Of a stretch of 64,000 bases of DNA, positions 51,850-60,248 are shown piece by piece (the stretch's first letter is position 1; the number at the start of each line of letters is the position of its first letter). Origin of the DNA: an uncultured Ruminiclostridium sp. (GTDB taxonomy: Bacteria > Bacillota > Clostridia > Oscillospirales > Ruminococcaceae); the NCBI GenBank assembly GCA_910588335.1, contig CAJUQV010000011.1:1-64000 (forward strand), in the 5' to 3' direction. Below the pieces are notes generated by a model. That model was not told where the DNA came from. It worked only from the letters and a program-made list of their open reading frames with translations, and did not search any database. The translations under genes and the position numbers were made by a program.

Positions 51850-53247
51850 TTAAGGCGTATAAAACATCTGCGTCCAGTAATACTCGTAATAATCCCCCTC
51901 AATATAATAACATCCCACTCCCATATACTCATGATCTCCCAAAATATTCACCCTGTGAGCGTAATCGCTCATCCAGCAATCCACAACCTTTTGTGCCGTG
52001 GGATACCACTTGGCAATGTTTTCTGCTCTGGAGGAAGGATTTGAAAGCCCGTACTTGTCCAGTACGGTAAAGCACTTGGTGCCGTCGGGACGAGTGTGTG
52101 AGGTTTTGAAGGTGGCTTCCCACGCTCTTTCGGTGGCGGCGGCGGTAAGGCTGTCAAGCTGTTTAACCGGGTTTAAACCGTAATCGGCTCTCACCGCATT
52201 TACCACCTCAAACACCTGCCGCGCAAGGTCGCGTTCCCAATCGGTCTGAGCTCTCTGACCATAAGCTCCGCTTAACGGATATTCGACAATTTCAGTGGGA
52301 CTGAGGAAATCCGAGTGAATATACTCTCCGCTGTCTAACTTGCAGTAATGGGTATCGGTTTCGGCCACTATATTGACCATATCGTTCAGATTGTAGCGGT
52401 TTACCTTTTCGGAACCCTCAATCGCCTCCTTACGGCTGTATATTCCGCCGCTGCTTATGTACATAACGCTCTCGGCGGCGGTTTCCGTCCACTTCGGTGT
52501 TTCTTCTTCGCTTATGTAATCCTCGTGGATAAATTCGCCGCTTTCCGTTTTGTAATAGTGGGTATCCGTTATTGCGACAACCTTGACAGTATCGTTTATT
52601 CTGTAGAGCTTTATTTTTTCGGAGCCTTCTATCGCGTCCGTGCGGCTGTAAATTTTGTCGGTGTTTATATACTTTATTCCGCTTATCTTTGTTTCCGTCC
52701 ATCTTTCGTCGGTTTCCTCATCGGCGCGCTCTTCTTCGGGGGCGCTTATGCCGTTTTGATCGCTCTCGGATACGGATTCCAAATCCCATTCGGTGTCAAT
52801 TTCGGTCAGTACTCCCGAATCGGAATTATCGGAATTAAGATTGTCGGAATCACCTTCGTCCGGCGAAAGCAAGAATGTTTCCGCATGATACGGGTTGTCC
52901 GTTCCAACAGCATCGGAAGCTTCAAACTCGTCATAAACCGCGGTTTTTCCGCTAAGGACGGAAGCTTCCGACGTATAAACTTCATAGGGTACCCGCTGAG
53001 CCTTCGTCTCCGTTACTCCCAAAAAATCAGACGAAAAGGATATCGCTTTATTCGTAAAAACTCCCGCCTCGGCGGCAGTCATGGCATTGTCGGCAAATTC
53101 GCCGTGCAGCTCTCCCTTTCCCGCAAAACAGACGGAGAAAATCATAACTCCGCTTAAAAAAGCGTATAAGCCCTTATACCTGATACGGCAAAGAGCTTTG
53201 AACGCACTTATACAAAAAAATTTTAAAACTTTCAGCAATTCAGCCAT
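51850..53247 (-). CDS. Secreted CAP/SCP-domain protein with two SH3-like modules
   Basis: A 465-residue exported protein. The N-terminal hydrophobic helix (about 25-45) is a signal or anchor. A long Ser/Asp/Glu-rich linker leads to two SH3-like modules (about 190-255 and 260-320; each with YIxxxxIYSRxxAIEGSEK and a final YIHxDxxS pattern), then a C-terminal CAP domain (about 345-465) with HTRPDGTKCFT and the AENIAKWYPTAQKVVDCWM stretch. The modules resemble the one in the VanY-like lipoprotein at 2393-3535. CAP domains are common on clostridial surfaces and spore coats; the precise role is unknown. Confidence 0.9.
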   Translation of the reverse strand: MAELLKVLKFFCISAFKALCRIRYKGLYAFLSGVMIFSVCFAGKGELHGEFADNAMTAAEAGVFTNKAISFSSDFLGVTETKAQRVPYEVYTSEASVLSGKTAVYDEFEASDAVGTDNPYHAETFLLSPDEGDSDNLNSDNSDSGVLTEIDTEWDLESVSESDQNGISAPEEERADEETDERWTETKISGIKYINTDKIYSRTDAIEGSEKIKLYRINDTVKVVAITDTHYYKTESGEFIHEDYISEEETPKWTETAAESVMYISSGGIYSRKEAIEGSEKVNRYNLNDMVNIVAETDTHYCKLDSGEYIHSDFLSPTEIVEYPLSGAYGQRAQTDWERDLARQVFEVVNAVRADYGLNPVKQLDSLTAAATERAWEATFKTSHTRPDGTKCFTVLDKYGLSNPSSRAENIAKWYPTAQKVVDCWMSDYAHRVNILGDHEYMGVGCYYIEGDYYEYYWTQMFYTP

Positions 53248-53411
53248 TTTTTGACCTTTCTTTTAATGTCAAAAACCAAGGGAAAAGCAATACCCTTATG
53301 TTTTCTCAAAATGTCCCCGCCGGTTTCACCAAGCGAAATTTTAAAACGTTATACCAAGCTTTCACAAAAAACAGCCAACCTTCCGCAAAAGCTTGTTTAT
53401 TTATTTTTCCG

Positions 53412-53484
53412 GCGCAGCTTTAACAAGCTGCCAAAATTGTAAAGCAATTCCGAGGTTCAGTGTGTGTTATCCCACATTGAACAG
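53412..53484 (+). repeat. Multi-hairpin element family 4, copy 2
   Basis: GCGCAGCTTTAACAAGCTGC, then AATTGTAAAGCAATT, then CGAGGTTCAGTGTG...CACATTGAAC: three hairpins in a row. The first two and the start of the third match 10049-10114. It lies between the two CAP genes; the rest of this 262-bp gap shows nothing clear. Confidence 0.7.
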
Positions 53485-53509
53485 AGAGACGAGGGATATC
53501 CGACAGCGC

Positions 53510-54577
53510 TTAATAATGATAAAATTCCTGAGTCCAGAAATGATAGTAGCTCTGATGATCATTTTCTATGTAGTAATAGCCTACGCCCATATAGGTGTAA
53601 TCCTTGTTTAAGATGGCGGCGCGGTGGGAAGGACTGTTCATCCACGCGTCCACAACGCTTTCGGGCGAATCCTGCCCCGCGGCGATATTTTCGCCCCAGC
53701 CGCCGTAGATTATTCCATTTTCGTTAAAGGCTCCCGTACACGTCGTGCCATCGGGGCGGGTATGATCCGCTCGATATTCCACCGTAAGCTCCCATGCTCT
53801 CGTAAGCGCCACGTTTTTAAGTATATCCATTTTTTCAAACGGAGCAAGTCCGTTTTTGGCTCTTTCCGCGTTTGTGAGTTCAAACACCTTGTCCGCAAAG
53901 TCCAGCTCTTTTTCGGTACAGTATCTCTGTTCGTATCTCCCTCCCGTTAAAGCGGGGTCGGGTGGGGATTCGGCAGTCGGTTCGGAAGCGACGGGAGCAG
54001 GTTCGGAAACGGAATCGGAAACCGAGGTTAAAACCGCTTCCGTTGTAGTCGGCACCGTGGCGGCGGGTTCCGTTGTCATGGGCGGATCGGTTTGCGGCAC
54101 GGTTGCCTCTTGGGTAACGGGCGCGGTTTCGGGCACAAACGTCGTTGTCGAAACAGGAGGGGAAACGGCTTCCGAATCCTGCTCGTTAAAAGGTTCGGCT
54201 ACGGATTTCTCGGAGTTTTCGGAAACCGGCTGCGAGTACGAAGTCCCGTCGGTTTGCGGCGATGTTGCTCCCAAAGCGGTATCGGAAAGATTCGGCGCCG
54301 TATCGGAGGATTGACGGGTTTCCTGCTGTGCGGTATCGGTTTCCGCTTCGTGGGGCGTTGTTATTTCTTCGGCGGACGTTCTCTCTGTGTCTTCGGAAGC
54401 GCTTTCCTGTTCCGATTCCGAAATTTTTTCACTATCTTCGGAAGGCTCGCCGGAAACAAGAAGCGGGGTGGACGTATCCGAAGGGACATCTTCCGACAGC
54501 GCGCTGCACGCGGCAAAGCTCAGCGCGGCCGACAGCAGCAGGGGGAAAATAAGGAGTCTGACATTTTTTTCAAGCAT
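53510..54577 (-). CDS. CAP/SCP-domain lipoprotein
   Basis: A lipoprotein of 355 residues from ATG 54577 (an earlier GTG at 54589 is possible). The signal peptide ends at lipobox SFAAC. About 200 residues of low-complexity Ser/Thr/Glu/Pro linker follow, then a CAP domain (about 230-355) with HTRPDGTTCTGAF, GGWGENIAAGQDSPESVVDA and SPSHRAAILN. It is paralogous to the neighbouring CAP protein but has no SH3-like modules. A perfect-consensus promoter and a structured family 2 element form its long leader. Confidence 0.88.
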   Translation of the reverse strand: MLEKNVRLLIFPLLLSAALSFAACSALSEDVPSDTSTPLLVSGEPSEDSEKISESEQESASEDTERTSAEEITTPHEAETDTAQQETRQSSDTAPNLSDTALGATSPQTDGTSYSQPVSENSEKSVAEPFNEQDSEAVSPPVSTTTFVPETAPVTQEATVPQTDPPMTTEPAATVPTTTEAVLTSVSDSVSEPAPVASEPTAESPPDPALTGGRYEQRYCTEKELDFADKVFELTNAERAKNGLAPFEKMDILKNVALTRAWELTVEYRADHTRPDGTTCTGAFNENGIIYGGWGENIAAGQDSPESVVDAWMNSPSHRAAILNKDYTYMGVGYYYIENDHQSYYHFWTQEFYHY

Positions 54578-54637
54578 AATATGTATCACCGTATATTTAA
54601 ATTTTTTCTTGAATGCCTCGGCTTTTGTCGGTTTATA

Positions 54638-54797
54638 AAACCTGTCTTCATAAGATTTTTTCGTGAATTTTCAAGCAAATTTTGTCATTGATATGGCGGA
54701 AATCCGCAATACTTAATGTATTTCAAGGATTTCCAATGCGGTAATCGGCAAAATTTGCCGAAAAAGACACGTGCAATACCTTGTAAGACAGATTTTT
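54638..54797 (-). repeat. Structured element family 2, copy B, in the leader of the CAP lipoprotein gene
   Basis: Ends AAACCTGTCTTCATAAG (54638-54654) and CTTGTAAGACAGATTTT (from 54780). On the minus strand the inner stems are GGAAATCC / GGATTTCC enclosing AATAC / GTATT, and the palindrome CGGCAAATTTTGCCG. Copy A at 6870-7032 keeps the same layout. The expected transcription start of the promoter at 54807-54835 falls at its edge. Confidence 0.8.
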
Positions 54798-54806
54798 AAT
54801 ATTTAT

Positions 54807-54835
54807 ATTATAACAGCCAATTAAAGGAATGTCAA
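54807..54835 (-). promoter_or_regulatory. Perfect-consensus sigma-A promoter of the CAP lipoprotein gene
   Basis: On the minus strand TTGACA (54835-54830) and TATAAT (54812-54807) are exactly 17 bases apart. The leader to the start codon is about 220 bases and consists mostly of the family 2 element. Confidence 0.85.
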
Positions 54836-54948
54836 TGAGAAAATTGTGGAAATTGCCGGAAGCAACAATAAGGCTGCATAAAGAAATTTTCGATTGGTAT
54901 AACATCTTGACTTAAAACACAAGATAGTTTATATAATCAAATAATCAT

Positions 54949-54986
54949 AAAACGCCGCAGTCTCGTTTCGGAGACTGCGGCGTTTT
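54949..54986. terminator. Bidirectional terminator after fliB
   Basis: AACGCCGCAGTCTC (54951-54964) pairs perfectly with GAGACTGCGGCGTT (54971-54984). T runs lie on both sides (CGTTTTTCC on plus, CGTTTTATGATT on minus), so it ends fliB transcription and may block reading from the left. Confidence 0.85.
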
Positions 54987-54991
54987 TCCGT

Positions 54992-56221
54992 TTAACAAAT
55001 GAGGAACACCGCATAGGGAAGCGTATTCTTCTTTTGCAGTATGGAATCCAGAAGAATATTCGATTTCGCGAGGTTGGTATTAAGCACAAGCTTTACCGCA
55101 TAGGTTAAGGCCGCTGCCAGTTCCTTATCATTGTACCCATCCTTTAAAAACACCGGAACGCACAGCTTAAGGGTATTGTAAAATACCGCCAGCGCGAAAT
55201 AATTATTCCATACCCCGTCCCTTATATTCTGGGAAAACGCCAAGTTTACCAGCAGATTTTCGATTATATACGGACGCTCCTCCATTATCCCCTTGAACAT
55301 TCCCGTAAGTCTTATGTATTCCTCGGCGTTATAACCGATATCCGGCTCGTTGTTCCCTATGGCAAACCCCACCGATATCGCCAGCCTTCCCATAATGCGC
55401 CCGAAGCTCTGGCTTACAAAGGCTGAGGGACTGTTCTGCGCCGTTCGGAACATTTTGTGGAGTATTCTTACCGAGCTGTCGGCGATCCTTTTGTCGCTCT
55501 GATTCGGTGAAAGGGAATCCACTATTTTTCGGCACAGTTCGCTGTCCAGCAGCATTTCCGCCAACGGCGCGATTTTTGAAGCTTCGTCTTTTTTTATGTA
55601 TTCATCCGTTTTCTGACAAAAATATCCTAATATGAGCATTCTTTCGGGAACCGTAAAGCCTCTGTTCTGTAAAATATCTATCTGGGCATTTAGAACGGTC
55701 CAATAGAATGACAGCTCTTTACATTCCGGGGTAAGTCTCGGAAGAGTAAACATATCATTGTTTATATAGCAATCCTCTCCGTCATACCCATCCTCCGTGA
55801 TGCGCAGTCCCTCCGGATGTTCCATCAGAATTTCGGTCACACGGCAGCAGGTAGCGCTGCATGACTGCATTACCGTATCCTTTCCCACCTTCATATGAAG
55901 CCTCGGAAAAACCCGACAAGTCAGACTGAGCGCTTCTTCTCCAAGTTCTTTTTGCAGCATGCAAAGCGAATCTTTTCCGAGAAAATGACATCTTCCTTCG
56001 GACGTAAGCTTCATTTCCGCATAACAAATGTCGGTAGGCTCCTTTTTTTTCTTAAAAGCTCCGTCAATAACCGACCTGAGAGTGTTGCTGCATTTCATTT
56101 CCATATAGTTAAAATATTCGCTTTTGGATATGTCAATATGCCAGTATCGACAGCAATTGTCCGTACAGTCCGACCCCGAACATCGGAAATCGTCGTAATA
56201 AGCGAATTTTACGATATTCAT
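54992..56221 (-). CDS. fliB: Flagellin lysine-N-methylase FliB
   Basis: A 409-residue protein of the FliB family, which methylates lysines on flagellin. The N-terminal cysteine motif (CSGSDCTDNCCRYW, from residue 14) and two more Cys groups (CHFLGKDSLCMLQKE...LTCRVFPR, and SCSATCCRV) match the metal-cluster cysteines of the family. The C-terminal part is helical. It starts at ATG 56221 behind GAAAGGAATG. No flagellin gene is in the window. Its promoter lies in the gap shared with dpaA, and a family 1 hairpin forms most of its leader. Confidence 0.88.
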   Translation of the reverse strand: MNIVKFAYYDDFRCSGSDCTDNCCRYWHIDISKSEYFNYMEMKCSNTLRSVIDGAFKKKKEPTDICYAEMKLTSEGRCHFLGKDSLCMLQKELGEEALSLTCRVFPRLHMKVGKDTVMQSCSATCCRVTEILMEHPEGLRITEDGYDGEDCYINNDMFTLPRLTPECKELSFYWTVLNAQIDILQNRGFTVPERMLILGYFCQKTDEYIKKDEASKIAPLAEMLLDSELCRKIVDSLSPNQSDKRIADSSVRILHKMFRTAQNSPSAFVSQSFGRIMGRLAISVGFAIGNNEPDIGYNAEEYIRLTGMFKGIMEERPYIIENLLVNLAFSQNIRDGVWNNYFALAVFYNTLKLCVPVFLKDGYNDKELAAALTYAVKLVLNTNLAKSNILLDSILQKKNTLPYAVFLIC

Positions 56222-56256
56222 AAAACAGCATTCCTTTCAAAAGGCTTTTTGTCGGA

Positions 56257-56304
56257 TAATACCAATCTTTAATCAATTTTCAGACTTGATTAAAGATTAG
56301 TATA
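56257..56304 (-). repeat. Palindromic element family 1, copy j, in the fliB leader
   Basis: AATCTTTAATCAA (56264-56276) pairs with TTGATTAAAGATT (56286-56298), flanked by TAATACC and AGTATA. The fliB promoter just upstream would start RNA at about 56307, so the element is the first part of the transcript. Confidence 0.85.
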
Positions 56305-56313
56305 TATTTTTTT

Positions 56314-56342
56314 ATTTTACTATCACTTTTATAAAAAGTCAA
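56314..56342 (-). promoter_or_regulatory. Sigma-A-type promoter of fliB
   Basis: On the minus strand TTGACT (56342-56337) and TAAAAT (56319-56314) are 17 bases apart. A sigma-28 type box is not evident. Confidence 0.65.
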
Positions 56343-56362
56343 TAGCAAAAATCCCTCTTCGG

Positions 56363-56401
56363 CATAAAATATAACAAGACGGCGTAAAAACAAACGCCGT
56401 C
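56363..56401 (+). promoter_or_regulatory. Possible mother-cell sigma box and leader hairpin of dpaA
   Basis: CATAAAATA (56363-56371) fits the -10 pattern CATA-N3-TA used by sporulation sigma factors E and K, expected for dpa genes; the -35 region is not clear. The leader then holds a perfect hairpin GACGGCGT (56378-56385) / ACGCCGTC (56394-56401), before GAAAGGATAA and the ATG. Confidence 0.45.
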
Positions 56402-56429
56402 CCATTACCGAAAGAAAGGATAATACCCG

Positions 56430-57266
56430 ATGTCAAGCTTTATCTTTTTGGGCGGCGATCTGCGTATGCTTTATGCCGCCGAATATTTAAATAAAACATA
56501 CGATTGCTTTGCCTACGGCTTTGAAAGTGCGGAGGTCTTTCCCGTACCGGCTGCGGGTGAAATCATACCCTGTGATTACGCGGTGCTTCCCTTGCCGCTG
56601 ACCTCGGACGGGGTACACATAACTATGCCTTATCATGGGGAAAATCCCGATCTTGACATTATACTCGGCGCGGTGAAAAAGGGGGGCACGGTGCTGACGG
56701 GAAAGAGCTGTCCTTATCTTGAGCGTATCTGCGAGGAAAACGGACTGGAGCTGTACAATTATTTTGACCGTGAGGAGCTTCAAATATTGAACGCTGTACC
56801 CACCGCCGAAGGAGCCCTTGAAATAATGCTTAAGGAGCTTCCGGTAACGGTTTTCGGGCTTAATGTCCTTATAACCGGCTACGGCCGTATCGGTGAAGTT
56901 ATGGCGCGTATGCTCATGGCTCTGGGAGCAAAGGTCAGCGTTTACGCCCGAAGAGAAGAGCAGCTTGCCAAGGCGGAATGTATAGGCTGTTCCGCGGTTA
57001 CGGAGACGGAGCTGGTTGGAAAATTGAGTGAGGTTGACGTTATAGTCAATACTGTACCGGCTACTTTGTTTGATCGCAGGAGATTGATGAGAATCAAAAA
57101 AGAGTGCCTTCTGATAGATCTGGCTTCAAAGGCCGGAGTTGAAGATATGGAACTGGCGGCGAGCGTGGGAGTCAGGGTTATCTGGGCTTTGTCTTTGCCC
57201 GGAAGAACCGCGCCGGTATCGGCGGGGCGCATAATAGGAAAGACTATTGAAAATATGTGCAAGTAA
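56430..57266 (+). CDS. dpaA: Dipicolinate synthase subunit A
   Basis: A 278-residue NAD(P)-binding subunit that, with DpaB, makes dipicolinic acid from dihydrodipicolinate-pathway precursors in the mother cell. The N-terminus FIFLGGDLRMLYAAEYL and the Rossmann motif GYGRIG (150-155) are typical. SCPYLERICEENGLELYNYF and LIDLASKAGVEDMELAASVG are also family-like. ATG 56430 follows GAAAGGATAA. The gene is direct proof of a sporulation programme. Its TAA stop is the edge of a family 1 element that separates it from dpaB. Confidence 0.93.
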   Translation: MSSFIFLGGDLRMLYAAEYLNKTYDCFAYGFESAEVFPVPAAGEIIPCDYAVLPLPLTSDGVHITMPYHGENPDLDIILGAVKKGGTVLTGKSCPYLERICEENGLELYNYFDREELQILNAVPTAEGALEIMLKELPVTVFGLNVLITGYGRIGEVMARMLMALGAKVSVYARREEQLAKAECIGCSAVTETELVGKLSEVDVIVNTVPATLFDRRRLMRIKKECLLIDLASKAGVEDMELAASVGVRVIWALSLPGRTAPVSAGRIIGKTIENMCK

Positions 57267-57366
57267 TACTATTTGCAAATCAAGTTATATACAAATTATT
57301 TGCGATGATTTTTAAATAGTGCTTTGGGAGTAATTCTGTTTTCGGATATTATGGCATACCGAAAAT
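57264..57366 (+). repeat. Palindromic element family 1, copy k (diverged), between dpaA and dpaB
   Basis: It begins TAATACTATTTGCAAAT, continues AAATAGTGCTTTGGGAGTAATTC, and closes with a stem TTTTCGG...CCGAAAA (57339-57365). The family order is kept although the stem differs from all others. The dpaA stop is its first TAA. Confidence 0.7.
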
Positions 57367-57424
57367 TTGTTTAGTTTAAAATCACATAAACGGGTAACAC
57401 GGATAAAAAGAGGAGGTAATCACC

Positions 57425-58015
57425 TTGTGTGAAATATTAAAGGGCCTTCGCGTCGGGGTAGCGATCTGCGGCTCCTTCTGCACCTTCAAAAAATCCTTTG
57501 AAGCGGCTAAGAGGCTGGCGGATCTCGGTGCGGAGCTTATACCCATAATGAGCTTCAACGCCTCCGCTCTTTCGACCCGCTTCGGAAAAGCGGAGGATAA
57601 TGTTAAAATATTTGAGGAAATAGCGGGAAGACCTGTTATAAATACCATAGAGGCAGCGGAGCCGATAGGCCCAAAAAGAATGACCGACGTTATGCTGCTG
57701 CCAAACTGTACGGGCAATACACTGGCGAAGCTGTCGCTGTCGGTTACGGACAGTCCAGTCACCATGGCGGTGAAAAGTCATCTCCGCGGAGGACGGCCGG
57801 TGGTGATAAACGTTGCCACCAACGATGCGCTGTCGGGTTCGGCGAAGAACATAGGTGCGCTGATGAATTTAAGACATTATTATTTTGTTCCCATAAGGCA
57901 GGATGATTATATAAAAAAGCCCACTTCGGTGGTGGGAGATTTTGACAGGATAGAGGAAACGATTATAGCGGCGTTGGACGGGGTGCAGGTGCAGCCGGTT
58001 ATTACCGTTGTATGA
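57425..58015 (+). CDS. dpaB: Dipicolinate synthase subunit B (flavoprotein)
   Basis: A 196-residue flavoprotein-fold subunit. The N-terminus (GLRVGVAICGSFCTFKKSFE) is the nucleotide-binding strand and loop, and MLLPNCTGNTLAKLSLSVTD matches the family core. It starts at TTG 57425 with a strong AGGAGG eight bases upstream; no ATG is available. It lies 158 bases after dpaA, further than in Bacillus, because of the repeat between them. Confidence 0.92.
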   Translation: MCEILKGLRVGVAICGSFCTFKKSFEAAKRLADLGAELIPIMSFNASALSTRFGKAEDNVKIFEEIAGRPVINTIEAAEPIGPKRMTDVMLLPNCTGNTLAKLSLSVTDSPVTMAVKSHLRGGRPVVINVATNDALSGSAKNIGALMNLRHYYFVPIRQDDYIKKPTSVVGDFDRIEETIIAALDGVQVQPVITVV

Positions 58016-58099
58016 GTTTGCATAAGTGGCGGAACCGTCGCTTTAGGTGAGGAAAAAGCTTGTTTTCCAATCCCGGAGCGGCGGCTTCGCCATTTTTAA

Positions 58100-58138
58100 G
58101 TAAAAGACACGTGCAATTCTTATGTGGACAGGTTCTTA
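58100..58138 (-). repeat. Structured element family 2, copy D (one end only), overlapping the spoIID stop
   Basis: Read on the minus strand TAAGAACCTGTCCACATAAG then AATTGCACGTGTCTTTT match the beginning of copies A and B. The first TAA is the stop codon of the spoIID-like gene. Confidence 0.65.
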
Positions 58139-59059
58139 TACCTTTTTTACCTCCGCCCCCTTATAAAAATACCCCAGAATTTCCTCCGCCTTCATTCCCT
58201 GTTTTGCCATTTCATTGGCACTGTACTGACTCATCCCCGCTCCGTGTCCGTGTCCTTTGGCGATTACGGTAAAGGATATCCCGTTCCATGTAATCTCGAA
58301 TGCCGTAGATCTGAGCTTTAGTATCCTCCACAGCTCTCCGCCGCTTAACTCTCTCCCCCCCACTTTGGCCGAAACCACATATCCGTATTCGTCTCTTACC
58401 ACGTCCGAAAACCAAAGGGAATAATCCAGCGGCATCTGAATTTTGGGATCAAAAGCAAGGAGTCTGTCTCTTACGCTTTCCGCCGTCATTTCATTTTCCG
58501 TCCTGAAATATATGTATTCCAAATCCTTTGGACATTCCGCCCGTGCCAGATACGGAAGCGACATATTCCATATATAATCCGGATGAGCTGAAGCTCCTGC
58601 CGAAACCGAACAGTAAACGCTGTATATGGGCTTGTTTTCATAATAAATACCGTGTGAAGCCCCGTATTCGGCGGCTTTTTTCACCTTCGGCAAATATTCT
58701 TCATAGCTTTTTCCGTAGTATTCTTTGGCTTTGGCAGGGGTAAAATAAGCCTGACACAGCGCGCTGCTGTCCGACAGCTCCCTGCCCTCGCCGGAAAGCC
58801 GCAGCGCGTAGGTGTAAGCGGCGGAAGCCTGCGCCTTAAGCGCCTCTTCCTCATAAGAAACGTCTATCTGAGCGAACAGACAGCCTGTTAGATATTCTTC
58901 CGCCGAAATAGTTATAATTTCTCCGTTTTCGGTCAGGGTAAGAGTAAATTCCTTCATGCCCCTGTCCGGAAAGCTGTTTCCCCAGATAAGCGCAAAAATC
59001 TTTGGTGCGCCCGCTATCAGCACTGCCGCCGCCACTATCATCACCGCGTATTTTTTCAT
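58136..59059 (-). CDS. spoIID: SpoIID-like peptidoglycan lytic transglycosylase
   Basis: A 307-residue protein with one N-terminal membrane helix and a SpoIID domain. The stretch SYEEEALKAQASAAYTYALR holds the catalytic Glu region, SVSAGASAHPDYIW is the central motif, and GHGHGAGMSQYSANEMAKQG is the C-terminal signature. SpoIID cuts glycan strands during engulfment of the forespore; the signature is also found in SpoIID-like proteins outside sporulation, but dpaAB next door supports the sporulation role. It converges with dpaB. ATG 59059 follows GAAAGGGC. Confidence 0.9.
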   Translation of the reverse strand: MKKYAVMIVAAAVLIAGAPKIFALIWGNSFPDRGMKEFTLTLTENGEIITISAEEYLTGCLFAQIDVSYEEEALKAQASAAYTYALRLSGEGRELSDSSALCQAYFTPAKAKEYYGKSYEEYLPKVKKAAEYGASHGIYYENKPIYSVYCSVSAGASAHPDYIWNMSLPYLARAECPKDLEYIYFRTENEMTAESVRDRLLAFDPKIQMPLDYSLWFSDVVRDEYGYVVSAKVGGRELSGGELWRILKLRSTAFEITWNGISFTVIAKGHGHGAGMSQYSANEMAKQGMKAEEILGYFYKGAEVKKV

Positions 59060-59099
59060 TGCCGTCGCCCTTTCATAAAAAGTTTATGAATAAAAATTA

Positions 59100-59128
59100 T
59101 TGACTAAAGCCTCATAATGTATTATAAT
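59100..59128 (+). promoter_or_regulatory. Sigma-A promoter of the membrane protein/lipoprotein pair
   Basis: TTGACT (59100-59105) and TATAAT (59123-59128) are exactly 17 bases apart. The leader of about 265 bases to the start at 59400 contains both hairpins of family 1 copy l. Confidence 0.75.
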
Positions 59129-59169
59129 AAACATATGCGTACTTTTCGCAGACAAATTCAAGAGCATCT

Positions 59170-59280
59170 TATACAAATCTTTAATCAAGATATAGGCTTG
59201 ATTAAAGATTGCTGCCTAAACGCTAATACTAATCTTCGGTCAACAATTTTTTGTCTGTAACCTGACCAAAGATTAGTATA
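59170..59280 (+). repeat. Palindromic element family 1, copy l (two hairpins)
   Basis: First stem AATCTTTAATCAAG (from 59176) with CTTGATTAAAGATT; second stem AATCTTCGGTCA (59230-59241) with TGACCAAAGATT, flanked by ATACT and AGTATA. The two stems differ, yet each pairs within itself. Most of the 340-bp gap before 59400 is this element and its promoter. Confidence 0.85.
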
Positions 59281-59399
59281 GGGACTGTCTAAAAATAATA
59301 TATGAGCTTGTACCTGTTATAGAACGATTAAAAACAGTCAAAAAAGACGAATTTTCGGGACAGAAAGGAGCGCCGCCCCGATAAGGCGGTATTGTAAAT

Positions 59400-60248
59400 A
59401 TGAAAAACACCAAAAAAATTCTTCCCATAGCCTCGCTCTGCGCCGCCGCGGCGGCAACGATCTTCAGAGTGTTTCAGCTTTTGATTACGGTAGATTACAA
59501 CGAAATGGGCTTCTACTCCTCCGAAGCGGGTTTTTTGCCAACTCACGGGTTTTACCTGTTTTTGCTGATAGCGGCAGCGGTGTTTATCACGGCGGTATTT
59601 ATAGACGGAAAAAACGCGAACGCGGCCTATATGGGAGGTACGGGAGACCTGACTTCAAAACAGACGGCCGTATTCGGGCTGAGCTTTTTAGCGGCGGCTT
59701 GTCTTAAATTCTATATGCTGGTTTTCAGCTTCAAGAGCTTTGGGATAGACTTTTTTGGCGAAGCGGTTATTTTTGCCGTGTTTGCGGCGATAGGCTTTAT
59801 TTTGCTTGGCAGCAAGAAAATCAAGCCTTTTGTCGGATACATCATGCTCCTTATAAGCATAAGCTACACCTTAAAATCCGCGTCTCTTTTTATGGGAGAT
59901 ACCATTATAACAAGGGTCAGCGATGAGCTGCTGCTTCTGCTTTCCTATGTTTCGGCGGTGTTCTTTTTCCTTTCTTTGGGCAGATATTTTTCGGACAACG
60001 AAAGCAATGGCACCCGCAAAAAGCTTTTGTTTTTCGCTTCCGCCTCCGCCTGTCTTTCCGCATGCGCCTCTTTGGCGGGATATATTGCGCTGATTATAGA
60101 CGGCGCGTATATGAAAGAGCATATGGAGCAGCACCCGGTTTCGGAAATAGGAATAATTATCATAGCGTTTACCGTTATTTTTACCCTTTACGGCAAAAAA
60201 ACGACGCTTTTGGAAACGGATAACGAAAATGATGATGAAAACGCGTAG
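59400..60248 (+). CDS. Multi-pass membrane protein of unknown function
   Basis: A 282-residue protein with about eight hydrophobic helices and few charged loops, which I do not assign to a family. Its 3' end overlaps the next gene by 20 bases, so the two are translationally coupled and may act together. ATG 59400 has AAGGCGG upstream. The promoter at 59100-59128 probably drives it. Confidence 0.75.
   Translation: MKNTKKILPIASLCAAAAATIFRVFQLLITVDYNEMGFYSSEAGFLPTHGFYLFLLIAAAVFITAVFIDGKNANAAYMGGTGDLTSKQTAVFGLSFLAAACLKFYMLVFSFKSFGIDFFGEAVIFAVFAAIGFILLGSKKIKPFVGYIMLLISISYTLKSASLFMGDTIITRVSDELLLLLSYVSAVFFFLSLGRYFSDNESNGTRKKLLFFASASACLSACASLAGYIALIIDGAYMKEHMEQHPVSEIGIIIIAFTVIFTLYGKKTTLLETDNENDDENA

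Noticed and set aside
54908..54986. Plus-strand promoter-like TTGACT...TATAAT before the hairpin at 54949, as a tiny RNA gene
   Set aside because: The spacer is 19 bases and the predicted RNA would be only the terminator hairpin; the hairpin is fully explained as the fliB terminator.
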